DNA of 12,674 bases from Desulfotignum sp. Lineage in GTDB: Bacteria > Desulfobacterota > Desulfobacteria > Desulfobacterales > Desulfobacteraceae. A program made the position numbers and the translations under genes. This document shows, one piece after another, positions 6,964 through 12,674 of the stretch (positions within the stretch are counted from its first letter, which is position 1; each line of letters starts with the position of its first letter). Under the pieces are notes generated by a model. It was not told the origin of the DNA. It searched no databases and worked only from the letters and a program-made list of their open reading frames with translations. The DNA is taken from NCBI GenBank assembly GCA_011390235.1, contig JAABSS010000213.1, positions 1-12,674 on the forward strand, in the 5' to 3' direction.

Positions 6964-6972
6964 TGTTATACT
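6964..6972 (+). promoter_or_regulatory. Extended -10 promoter in front of the Sel1/FGE remnant
   Basis: TGTTATACT fits the extended -10 pattern TG-N-TATAAT with one mismatch. A TTGAGA hexamer (6942-6947) lies 19 bp upstream of the TATACT. The predicted start is about 31 nt before the ATG at 7010, which has a strong AAGGAGG Shine-Dalgarno sequence. The 5' end of the damaged gene therefore still looks expressible. Confidence 0.45.
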
Positions 6973-7009
6973 GGACACCAGATTATGTTTATTACTTCAA
7001 GGAGGGACC

Positions 7010-7385
7010 ATGGGACGTTTGCGATTATGCCTGGTCATTCTGGTCTGCACTGCCTTTTTTTGGGGGAACACCTTTCCGGGCTACGCCCTGGACAGCCAGC
7101 AAATCACCGAGTTGATCCAGTCAGCGCGCCAGGGGGATACACAGGCCATGCGGAAACTGGGCCGGGCCTATTATGAAGGTGACGGGGTGCTCAAGGATCC
7201 TGCCAAGGCCAAATGCTGGATCAGGCAGGCACGGTTTCAAAGAAAACGGCCGACAGCGGGTGGTCCGGGGCGGGGCATACAGCGATAATGTATCAGCCAC
7301 CGGCTGTACCCGCCGCCAGGGTATGATGCCTGCCATGAAAAGCGAACGGGTGGGCTTCAGGCTGGTGGTGAAAAAGCGGTTCTAA
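7010..7385 (+). pseudogene. Remnant of a secreted Sel1-repeat / formylglycine-generating-enzyme (SUMF1) protein
   Basis: The first reading frame (7010-7288, 92 codons) encodes a signal peptide (RLRLCLVILVCTAFFWGN, cleavage probably near GYA-LD) and one Sel1-like unit (AMRKLGRAYYEGDGVLKDPA). It then runs into low-complexity residues and stops. In a different frame, ending at the TAA at 7383-7385, lies QRVVRGGAYSDN followed by ERVGFRLVV, the hallmark last 40 residues of FGE-sulfatase/SUMF1 domains. The whole FGE core and the other Sel1 units are missing. One internal deletion not divisible by three, with its junction around 7225-7250, would explain both the loss and the frame change. Alternatively the 92-residue product is a real small periplasmic protein. 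The final codons overlap the convergent aroB stop. Confidence 0.65.
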
Positions 7386-8410
7386 AAAACTGAGCGGATA
7401 AAGGTGTTCAGCGCATCATAAGAAATTTTTTCCACCCTGGCGCACCCGATGGCTTCCAAAAACACATAGTACACAAAAAGGCCGTGCTTTTTTTTGTCCC
7501 GTCCCGCAGCTGCCAGAATCTGGTCGGCATCATAATTCAGATCTGTGGGCAGGCCAAGCCCCTGGAGCAGGGAAAAAATGCGGTCCACCTCCTGTGGGGC
7601 AAGCAGCCCTTTTTCCCGGGAGAAAACAGCGGCTGCTGCCATGCCCCGGGAAACTGCCCGGCCGTGTCCACAAGGGTCGATTTTCTCGATGGCATGGCCG
7701 ATGGTATGTCCGAAATTGAGTTTGCGCCGCTCACCGGTTTCATGTTCATCCTGCTGCACCACCCGGGATTTGATGGCCACAGAATTGGACACCAGATGTG
7801 AAATGACCCGGGGGTCCAGTTCCAGTGCCTTTTGCTGGTTTTCTTCAATAAAGGCCAGCATATCAGCATCTGCAATCAATGCATGCTTGACAATTTCCGC
7901 CAGGCCATTGGAGATTTCGGCTTTGGGCAGGGTTTTGAGCATGTCCAGATCACAGATCACAAACGAGGGCTGGTTGAATACCCCCACCATATTTTTGTAG
8001 GCAGACAGATTGACCCCGTTTTTACCCCCCAGGCTGGCATCCACCTGGGACAGCAGGGAGGTGGAAACAAACCCGAAATCCACCCCCCGCAAAAAAATAG
8101 AGGCCACAAATCCGGTAATGTCGCAGACAATACCCCCGCCGATGCCCAGAATAAAACTGGAGCGGTCACATCCCAGGGCCACCAGCCGGTTCAGGATATA
8201 TTCCACCGTGGCCAGGGTTTTGATCTGTTCACCCGTACCGATGGTGATAACAGGGCCTTGGGGAAAGGTTTGTCCATAAAGCGATTGTATGTTTTCATCA
8301 GTGATGATCACCAGGGGTTGGTCCGGCAGATAGGCGCCAAGGCGGGCCAGATGTTCTCCCACATGGATAAAGGAAGATCCCCACTTGCCCTGAATATGAT
8401 GGGTTTTCAT
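7382..8410 (-). CDS. aroB: 3-dehydroquinate synthase
   Basis: Second enzyme of the shikimate pathway, converting DAHP to 3-dehydroquinate with NAD and a divalent metal; 342 residues, cytoplasmic. Seen are the NAD-binding ILGIGGGIVCDITGF, the substrate region STSLLSQVDASLGGKNGVNL, and the zinc ligands Glu172 (GLAEIVKHA), His235 (LNFGHTIGHAIE) and His249 (GHGRAV). The segment usually reading HGEAVxxGM is HGRAVSRGM here, so two positions change to Arg; the ligand His is intact. ATG 8410 shares its A with the TGA stop of aroF (TGATG), implying coupled translation; a GTG at 8413 is the alternative. No terminator is seen after the stop, which overlaps the stop of the opposing Sel1/FGE remnant. Confidence 0.96.
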   Translation of the reverse strand: MKTHHIQGKWGSSFIHVGEHLARLGAYLPDQPLVIITDENIQSLYGQTFPQGPVITIGTGEQIKTLATVEYILNRLVALGCDRSSFILGIGGGIVCDITGFVASIFLRGVDFGFVSTSLLSQVDASLGGKNGVNLSAYKNMVGVFNQPSFVICDLDMLKTLPKAEISNGLAEIVKHALIADADMLAFIEENQQKALELDPRVISHLVSNSVAIKSRVVQQDEHETGERRKLNFGHTIGHAIEKIDPCGHGRAVSRGMAAAAVFSREKGLLAPQEVDRIFSLLQGLGLPTDLNYDADQILAAAGRDKKKHGLFVYYVFLEAIGCARVEKISYDALNTFIRSVF

Positions 8411-9420
8411 CACGGGGCTTCAATGATGTTTCTGATGGCATTCATTTTTTCCATGACCTGTGCAAACTGGTCTGGATACAAAGACTGGGCCCCGTCACTC
8501 AAGGCTTCTTCCGGATGGTTATGTACTTCGATCATAAGACCGTCCACCCCCAGGGCGGCAGAGGCGTAGGCCAGCCAGATCACCTGGTCCCGGACCCCGG
8601 CGGCATGGCTGGGATCCACGATCACCGGAAGGTGGCTTTCTTTTTTTACTGCCGGCACAACAGACAGGTCCAGGGTGTTTCTGCTGTGGCGCACAAAGGT
8701 CCGGACCCCGCGTTCACACAAAATCACATTGGGGTTGCCTTCTTCCATGATATATTCTGCGGCCATGAGCCATTCCTGGAGCATGGCAGACATGCCCCGT
8801 TTTAAAATGACCGGTTTTTTCGACTTTCCGGCCCTGCGCAGCAGAGAAAAATTCTGCATGTTCCGGGTACCGATCTGGATAACATCCACACAGGCTTCCA
8901 CCATATCAAAGGTTTCCGTATCCATGACTTCGCTGACCACGGCAAGCCCGGTTTCTTCTCTGACCCGGGCTAAGTATTCAAGGCCTTTTTTTCCAAGACC
9001 CTGGAAGGAATAAGGGGATGTTCTGGGTTTGAACGCCCCTCCTCTGAAGAGTTTGGCACCGGCTTTTTTAACCGATTGTGCAATGGCCAGAACCTGTTTT
9101 TGGCTTTCAACAGCACAGGGACCGGCAATCACAGGCATGGTGCCATTGCCGAAAACTGCGTCACCGATTTTCACCTGGGTGTTTTCCTGCCTGAACTCCC
9201 GGCTGACAAGTTTATAGGGTTTTGTCACCGGAATAACCTCCTTTACACCGTCAAGTCCCAGAAAATGGCCGGCGTCCACAGATCCTTTGTTGTACAGGAT
9301 GCCGATGGATACCCGGTCTCCTCCGGGTATGGGCCGGGCTGTGTAGCCCCTTTTTTCAACAGCTGCAACAACAGCCTGAACTTGATTTTCGGTTGTGCCT
9401 TTTTTCATTACGAGTAACAT
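8410..9420 (-). CDS. aroF: 3-deoxy-7-phosphoheptulonate (DAHP) synthase, type I-beta with N-terminal regulatory domain
   Basis: Condenses phosphoenolpyruvate with erythrose 4-phosphate, the committed step to chorismate. Of 336 residues, about 1-70 form the ferredoxin-like (ACT-like) domain that in the Thermotoga enzyme mediates feedback inhibition by Tyr/Phe. The barrel follows with AGPCAVES, RGGAFKPRTSPYSFQG, ILKRGM, CERGVRTF and VIVDPSHAAG. Metal ligands Cys102, His272, Glu298 and Asp309 fall at the same numbers as in the Thermotoga protein. ATG 9420 has GGAGG 6 nt ahead. It is the first gene of an aroF-aroB operon, reading from a consensus promoter about 185 nt upstream. The domain structure predicts allosteric control; the long leader may add another layer. 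Confidence 0.96.
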   Translation of the reverse strand: MLLVMKKGTTENQVQAVVAAVEKRGYTARPIPGGDRVSIGILYNKGSVDAGHFLGLDGVKEVIPVTKPYKLVSREFRQENTQVKIGDAVFGNGTMPVIAGPCAVESQKQVLAIAQSVKKAGAKLFRGGAFKPRTSPYSFQGLGKKGLEYLARVREETGLAVVSEVMDTETFDMVEACVDVIQIGTRNMQNFSLLRRAGKSKKPVILKRGMSAMLQEWLMAAEYIMEEGNPNVILCERGVRTFVRHSRNTLDLSVVPAVKKESHLPVIVDPSHAAGVRDQVIWLAYASAALGVDGLMIEVHNHPEEALSDGAQSLYPDQFAQVMEKMNAIRNIIEAP

Positions 9421-9471
9421 TCGAAGCCTCCATTAGGGGTTTTATCAGTATTCACAGGTTAGGGCAACACA

Positions 9472-9495
9472 AAAGGCTTGGAACATCAGGCCTTT
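9472..9495 (-). promoter_or_regulatory. Weak terminator-like hairpin in the aroF leader
   Basis: On the minus strand, AAAGGC (9495-9490) pairs with GCCTTT (9477-9472) across 12 nt and is followed by TGTGTTG, a poor U-tract. It lies about 50 nt before the aroF start codon. It could be an attenuator stem, but the signal is marginal. Confidence 0.25.
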
Positions 9496-9611
9496 AGAGG
9501 AAAACATTATGGTATGTTTTTTTTATAAACCGGTATGGTACGTCAACAGGGTCTGCATGGGAGGTACCACAAAATTTGTTTCTATGTATAAGAACAAACT
9601 CATGGCAGCGT

Positions 9612-9639
9612 ATTATAGAGACTCTTTTTCAGGTGTCAA
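9612..9639 (-). promoter_or_regulatory. Consensus sigma-70 promoter of aroF-aroB
   Basis: On the minus strand, a perfect TTGACA (9639-9634) and a perfect TATAAT (9617-9612) are separated by 16 bp. The predicted start near 9605 gives an untranslated leader of about 185 nt ahead of aroF. No better promoter lies closer to the gene; a TTGACG/TATAAA pair inside the leader has only 13 bp spacing. Confidence 0.75.
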
Positions 9640-9685
9640 TGAAAAAAGAAAATAAATCAGGGATGCAGATTCTCATTTTCATTGC

Positions 9686-9714
9686 TTGACATGGTTTGTC
9701 TGATTTCATATATT
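9686..9714 (+). promoter_or_regulatory. Sigma-70-type promoter of minCDE
   Basis: TTGACA (9686-9691) and TATATT (9709-9714) are separated by 17 bp; 11 of 12 consensus bases match. The start would be near 9721, giving a leader of about 43 nt. Confidence 0.72.
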
Positions 9715-9763
9715 TCTCACAATTTATACGCTGGATAAAAAGGCATTTGCCAGATCAACAGCC

Positions 9764-10453
9764 ATGATACATTTTGAAAACGCCGCACCTGTAAAAATCA
9801 AAGGAGTGGGCGGGGGATTATGGATTTCTCTGGATCCCACCCACCCTGAAGATGTCTTGATCACAGAAGTGGATAAGATCTTTAAAAAATTAAAACACCT
9901 GGCAATTAATGCCAATGTGGTTATCGACATGGGAGAGGCCCGGGGACATGAAGCCCTTTTTACCCTTGTCAAAACCCGGTTGATTGAAAAATTTGAAGTG
10001 GGCAGGGTGACAAGCCCCCCGAAAAAACAGTCTGCCCCCACACAAAGAATCCGGCAGCGGGATCTTACCCGGAGCTGGAACCAGCACCGCAGTGATGTGC
10101 TGATGCTCCGGGGCAGGGTCCGGTCCGGCCAGAAGATTGACACAAAAAAACATGTGGTGATTTTTGGAGATGTCAATCCAGGTGCGGAAATACTTGCGGG
10201 CGGGGATATCATTGTTCTGGGCAGACTGGCGGGAAAAGTGCATGCCGGCAGCCCGGCAGATGAAACATCCATTGTATTTGCCCTTGCCTTTGATCCCACC
10301 AGTGTCAAGATCGGTACAATAACCGCTGCCGGCAGTGAAGAACGCAGCCATGCCACACCGGAGTTTGCCTGTGTGAAAGACGGCAGCATCCTGGTTCAGG
10401 ATTACATGAAGACAAATCCGTTCAGGAAGATGCCCTGGCCGGAGCCGGTATAA
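9764..10453 (+). CDS. minC: Septum site-determining protein MinC
   Basis: Inhibitor of FtsZ ring assembly away from midcell, recruited to the membrane by MinD; 229 residues. The N-terminal domain (about 1-85) begins VKIKGVGGGLWISLDP and contains VVIDMGEARGHEAL. A basic Pro/Gln linker follows (about 86-115). The C-terminal beta-helix domain (about 116-205) has the MinD-contacting RSGQ motif at 120-123, FGDVNPGAEILAGGDIIVLG and GKVHAG. ATG 9764 is the only ordinary start codon before the domain; the frame stays open some 50 bases upstream without ATG, GTG or TTG. The Shine-Dalgarno sequence is weak. First gene of minCDE. Confidence 0.95.
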   Translation: MIHFENAAPVKIKGVGGGLWISLDPTHPEDVLITEVDKIFKKLKHLAINANVVIDMGEARGHEALFTLVKTRLIEKFEVGRVTSPPKKQSAPTQRIRQRDLTRSWNQHRSDVLMLRGRVRSGQKIDTKKHVVIFGDVNPGAEILAGGDIIVLGRLAGKVHAGSPADETSIVFALAFDPTSVKIGTITAAGSEERSHATPEFACVKDGSILVQDYMKTNPFRKMPWPEPV

Positions 10454-10480
10454 TCATACTTTAAAAATAGAGGTGCGAAC

Positions 10481-11281
10481 TTGGAAGGAAAAATCATTGT
10501 TGTCACATCCGGAAAAGGCGGCGTAGGCAAAACCACTGCCACCTCTTCCATTGGCGCGGCCCTTGCCCTTGAAGGCAATCGCGTGGCCATTGTGGATATG
10601 GATATCGGACTGCGGAACCTTGATGTTGTCATGGGGCTTGAAAATCGGATCGTTTTTAATATTGTGGATGTGGTCCAGGGCCGGTGCAAAGTTGAACAGG
10701 CAGCCATCCGGGACAGAAGAATTGAAAACCTGTTTTTGATTCCCGCCTCCCAGAGTGACAACAAAGACGTGCTCACCACTGCCGGTGTTGAAAGGATTGC
10801 AAAGCAGCTGCGGTCCAAATTTGATTTTATCATCATGGATTCTCCTGCCGGCATTGAAAGGGGGTTCGAAAATTCGGTGGTATCTGCTGACGAAGCACTG
10901 GTGATCTGCACCCCGGATGTGTCTGCTGTCAGGGATGCGGACCGGGTCATCGGGCTGTTGTATGCACGGTCTTTGAACCCCAAACTGATCGTCAACCGCA
11001 TTGAACCCGCCCGGGTGGTGCGCGGGGAAATGCTCAGTCATGAAGATGTGCTGGAAGTCTTGTCCATTGACCTTGTGGGGCTGGTGCCCATGGATGAAAA
11101 AGTGCTGATTTCTTCCAATACCGGCACCCCTCTGGTGCTGCAGAATGATTCAAAGGCGGGGAAGGCCTTTCGCCAGATTGCCCGGCGCCTGAACGGAGAA
11201 GAAGATCTGCCCATTGAGATGCCTGTCTATAAAACCAGCATGTGGCATAAACTCAGCAAGACATTCGGGTTAAAACAATAA
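10481..11281 (+). CDS. minD: Septum site-determining ATPase MinD
   Basis: A membrane-cycling ParA/MinD ATPase that carries MinC and is displaced by MinE; 266 residues. The deviant Walker A, GKGGVGKTT (11-19), has the signature Lys12. Also seen are VDMDIGLRNLDVVMGLE, the Walker B region DFIIMDSPAGIE, and the C-terminal amphipathic membrane-targeting helix WHKLSKTFGLK. The start is TTG at 10481, preceded at 7 nt by GAGG; no ATG or GTG lies close enough to keep the Walker A intact. It follows minC by 27 bp. Confidence 0.97.
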   Translation: MEGKIIVVTSGKGGVGKTTATSSIGAALALEGNRVAIVDMDIGLRNLDVVMGLENRIVFNIVDVVQGRCKVEQAAIRDRRIENLFLIPASQSDNKDVLTTAGVERIAKQLRSKFDFIIMDSPAGIERGFENSVVSADEALVICTPDVSAVRDADRVIGLLYARSLNPKLIVNRIEPARVVRGEMLSHEDVLEVLSIDLVGLVPMDEKVLISSNTGTPLVLQNDSKAGKAFRQIARRLNGEEDLPIEMPVYKTSMWHKLSKTFGLKQ

Positions 11282-11292
11282 GGAGAATTTTC

Positions 11293-11559
11293 ATGCTCAG
11301 CGGATTATTCAAACGGTTCACCACCAAAAAAAACAGCAGGGATGACGCCAAAAAGCGGCTCCAATTCTCTTTGATTTATGACAAACTCGAAGTCAACGAC
11401 ACCACTTTAACCGATCTGCAGCAGGATATTGTGGATGTGATTTCCAAATATTTTGAAATCGATAAAGATTCTCTGGAGTTAAAAGTCAAACGGGATGACA
11501 ATGTATCAGCCCTGGTATTCAACACCCCCATCCTCCATGTAAAGCGCAAAAAGACATGA
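11293..11559 (+). CDS. minE: Cell division topological specificity factor MinE
   Basis: An 88-residue protein that stimulates MinD ATPase and drives the pole-to-pole pattern. The N-terminal LSGLFKRF resembles the membrane-binding helix. AKKRLQFSLIYDKL is the MinD-contact segment. The C-terminal half, with DLQQDIVDVISKYFEID and VSALVFNTPI, is the dimerisation domain. ATG 11293 has AAGGAG at a good distance, 11 bp after minD. Last gene of minCDE; it converges on aspS. Confidence 0.95.
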   Translation: MLSGLFKRFTTKKNSRDDAKKRLQFSLIYDKLEVNDTTLTDLQQDIVDVISKYFEIDKDSLELKVKRDDNVSALVFNTPILHVKRKKT

Positions 11560-11595
11560 AGTCAGGGTAACCGCATTTAACCAGCTCTCTTTTCT

Positions 11596-11640
11596 TTTGG
11601 CCGCTCGTCCCCCGCTCCCTGTGGGTGGCGTGCGGCCAAA
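11596..11640. repeat. Long hairpin in the minE-aspS convergent gap
   Basis: TTTGGCCGC (11596-11604) pairs perfectly with GCGGCCAAA (11632-11640). Inside it, CGC-CCC and GGG-GCG can continue the stem with small bulges. Neither strand has a U-tract after the stem, so it is not a textbook terminator. It may still end transcription of both genes, or belong to a dispersed intergenic repeat family. Confidence 0.5.
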
Positions 11641-11699
11641 GATTTCACCATCTGACGCTCCTTCCGGTGCCACCTGTAACAACGCGTATGCCTGTCCGC

Positions 11700-12674
11700 T
11701 TATTCTCCGATGTTGGATAGCCTGATGCCCAGTTCCTGGAGCTGGGCCGGCGATGTACTGGAAGGGGCTTCCGTGAGAAGGCAGGTGGCTTTCTGGGTTT
11801 TGGGAAAGGCAATAACGTTCCTTATGGAATCTTCTTTGCACAACAGCATGATGAGCCGGTCCAGGCCAAAGGCAATACCGCCGTGGGGCGGGGCCCCGGC
11901 ACCCAAAGCTTCCAGCAGAAAACCGAACTTTTCACGCGCTTCCTCCTGCTGGATACCCAGGCACGCCAGCACTTTTTCCTGGAGGGCCGTGTCATGGATA
12001 CGGATACTGCCCCCGCCGATTTCAATGCCGTTGAGCACCAGGTCATAGGCCCGGGAACTGACCTGCAGCGGGTCTGTATCCAGTTTGGGAATGTCTGCTT
12101 CACTGGGGGCGGTAAAGGGGTGGTGCAGGGCCTGGTACCGTTTTTCTGTTTCATCGTATTCCAGCAGGGGAAAGTCGGTAACCCAGGTGAACGAGAACCG
12201 GTCTTCAGGAATAAGTTTGAGTTTGCGTGCCAGTTCGTTTCTGAGCTGGCCCAGGGCTTCATTGGTGATATGGGGCTGGTCTGCCACAAAAAACACAATA
12301 TCCCCGGGGGCAAGATCCAGGCGCTGCACCAGGGTCTGTTTTTCATCATCAGTGAAAAATTTGGCAATGGGCGACTGCCACTGGTCCTCTTTGATCTTGA
12401 TCCAGGCCAGTCCCTTGGCCCGGTAGACAGCGGCAAATTCGGTAAGTTCATCTATCTGCTTGCGGGTAAAGGCAGCGCACCCCTTTGCATTGATGGCCTT
12501 GACCAGTCCCCCGCTTTTCACCACATTGGCAAAAACCTTGAAACCGGTGTCTGCCACAATGTCTGATACATTGACAAGTTCCAGACCAAACCGCAGGTCC
12601 GGACGGTCCAGGCCGAACCGGTCCATGGCCGCAGCATAGGTGAGCCTGGGAAAGGGAACGGAAAGATCAGTGCC
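11700..12674 (-). CDS. aspS: Aspartyl-tRNA synthetase, 5' partial (N-terminal part outside the window)
   Basis: A class II synthetase that charges tRNA(Asp). The frame is open to the window's right edge, reading PFPRLTYAAAMDRFGLD, so the ATG at 12626 is internal. 324 C-terminal residues are present; the anticodon-binding domain and motif 1 lie outside. Seen are the bacterial-specific GAD insertion domain (NAKGCAAFTRKQIDELTEF through ADQPHITNEALGQLR), the catalytic VTDFPLLEYDETEKRY and LHHPFTAP, NGIEIGGGSIRIHD, and class II motif 3, GIAFGLDRLIMLL. The stop is TAA at 11702-11700. Whether it is discriminating or also charges tRNA(Asn) cannot be told, as the relevant domain is missing. Confidence 0.97.
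   Translation of the reverse strand, partial: GTDLSVPFPRLTYAAAMDRFGLDRPDLRFGLELVNVSDIVADTGFKVFANVVKSGGLVKAINAKGCAAFTRKQIDELTEFAAVYRAKGLAWIKIKEDQWQSPIAKFFTDDEKQTLVQRLDLAPGDIVFFVADQPHITNEALGQLRNELARKLKLIPEDRFSFTWVTDFPLLEYDETEKRYQALHHPFTAPSEADIPKLDTDPLQVSSRAYDLVLNGIEIGGGSIRIHDTALQEKVLACLGIQQEEAREKFGFLLEALGAGAPPHGGIAFGLDRLIMLLCKEDSIRNVIAFPKTQKATCLLTEAPSSTSPAQLQELGIRLSNIGE

Larger units (their letters stand above)
9421..9763. other. Divergent regulatory region between aroF and minC
   Basis: 343 bp without a conventional gene. The left half is the predicted 185-nt aroF leader, with a weak hairpin and a possible 26-codon leader ORF (ATG at 9603 to TAA at 9523, minus strand). The middle and right hold two back-to-back promoters whose -35 elements are 46 bp apart. 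No transposon or RNA-gene signature was noticed. Confidence 0.7.

Noticed and set aside
7832..8569. 245-codon plus-strand open frame opposite aroB and aroF
   Set aside because: Both minus-strand genes keep all catalytic motifs across this span; the plus frame has no recognisable domain.
9523..9560. Minus-strand TTGACG/TATAAA pair as the aroF promoter
   Set aside because: The spacing is only 13 bp; the perfect hexamers at 9612-9639 are far stronger.
11506..11841. 111-codon minus-strand open frame spanning the minE-aspS gap
   Set aside because: It overlaps the ends of both minE and aspS out of frame; only the gap portion could be of interest, and more likely as a DNA repeat than as a protein.
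1..12674. CRISPR arrays, tRNA/rRNA genes, insertion sequences, phage or toxin-antitoxin genes
   Set aside because: No regular spaced repeats, RNA-gene signatures, transposase motifs or terminal inverted repeats were recognised by eye on either strand.

Overview
The window (about 12.7 kb) is an ordinary-looking chromosomal core region, probably from a strictly anaerobic, sulfate-reducing deltaproteobacterium (Desulfobacterota, Desulfobacterales-like). That placement is an inference: it rests on a PerR-rubrerythrin pair of the Desulfovibrio type, a single long Rel protein, a BamD lipoprotein (so a Gram-negative envelope), MinCDE, and a balanced G+C content with conventional sigma-70 promoters. 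No rRNA, tRNA, CRISPR array, insertion sequence or phage gene was seen. Both ends cut through genes: a Rel stringent-response enzyme on the left and aspartyl-tRNA synthetase on the right.

Layout. Positions 1-3318 (plus strand): 3'-terminal 640 codons of rel, then a PIN-PhoH ATPase gene preceded by a hairpin. Positions 3340-5541 (minus strand, transcribed right to left): trxA, trxB, bamD in a tight cluster, then rpmB with its own -10 element. The trxA promoter (TTGACA, 17 bp, TATAGT) opens directly into a perfect 12-bp inverted repeat and three ATACAT motifs at exact 12-bp spacing. Positions 5724-6933 (minus strand): perR-rbr, an oxidative-stress operon with a clear promoter, a perfect 12-bp palindrome against the perR start codon and a strong intrinsic terminator after rbr. 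Positions 7010-7385 (plus strand): a wrecked gene with a signal peptide and part of a Sel1 repeat, followed out of frame by only the C-terminal tail of a formylglycine-generating-enzyme (SUMF1) domain. Positions 7382-9420 (minus strand): aroF-aroB, the first two steps of the shikimate pathway, with overlapping stop and start codons. Positions 9421-9763: a two-way promoter region. Positions 9764-11559 (plus strand): minC-minD-minE. Positions 11560-11699: a hairpin-bearing gap. Positions 11700-12674 (minus strand): aspS, partial.

Functionally the region combines stringent response (Rel), RNA/translation functions (PhoH, L28, AspRS), thiol redox and outer-membrane assembly (Trx, BamD), peroxide defence (PerR, rubrerythrin), aromatic amino acid synthesis and division-site placement. 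I found no new multi-gene system. The points worth a second look are regulatory (trxA leader, perR operator, long aroF leader with possible leader peptide) and the Sel1/FGE remnant.
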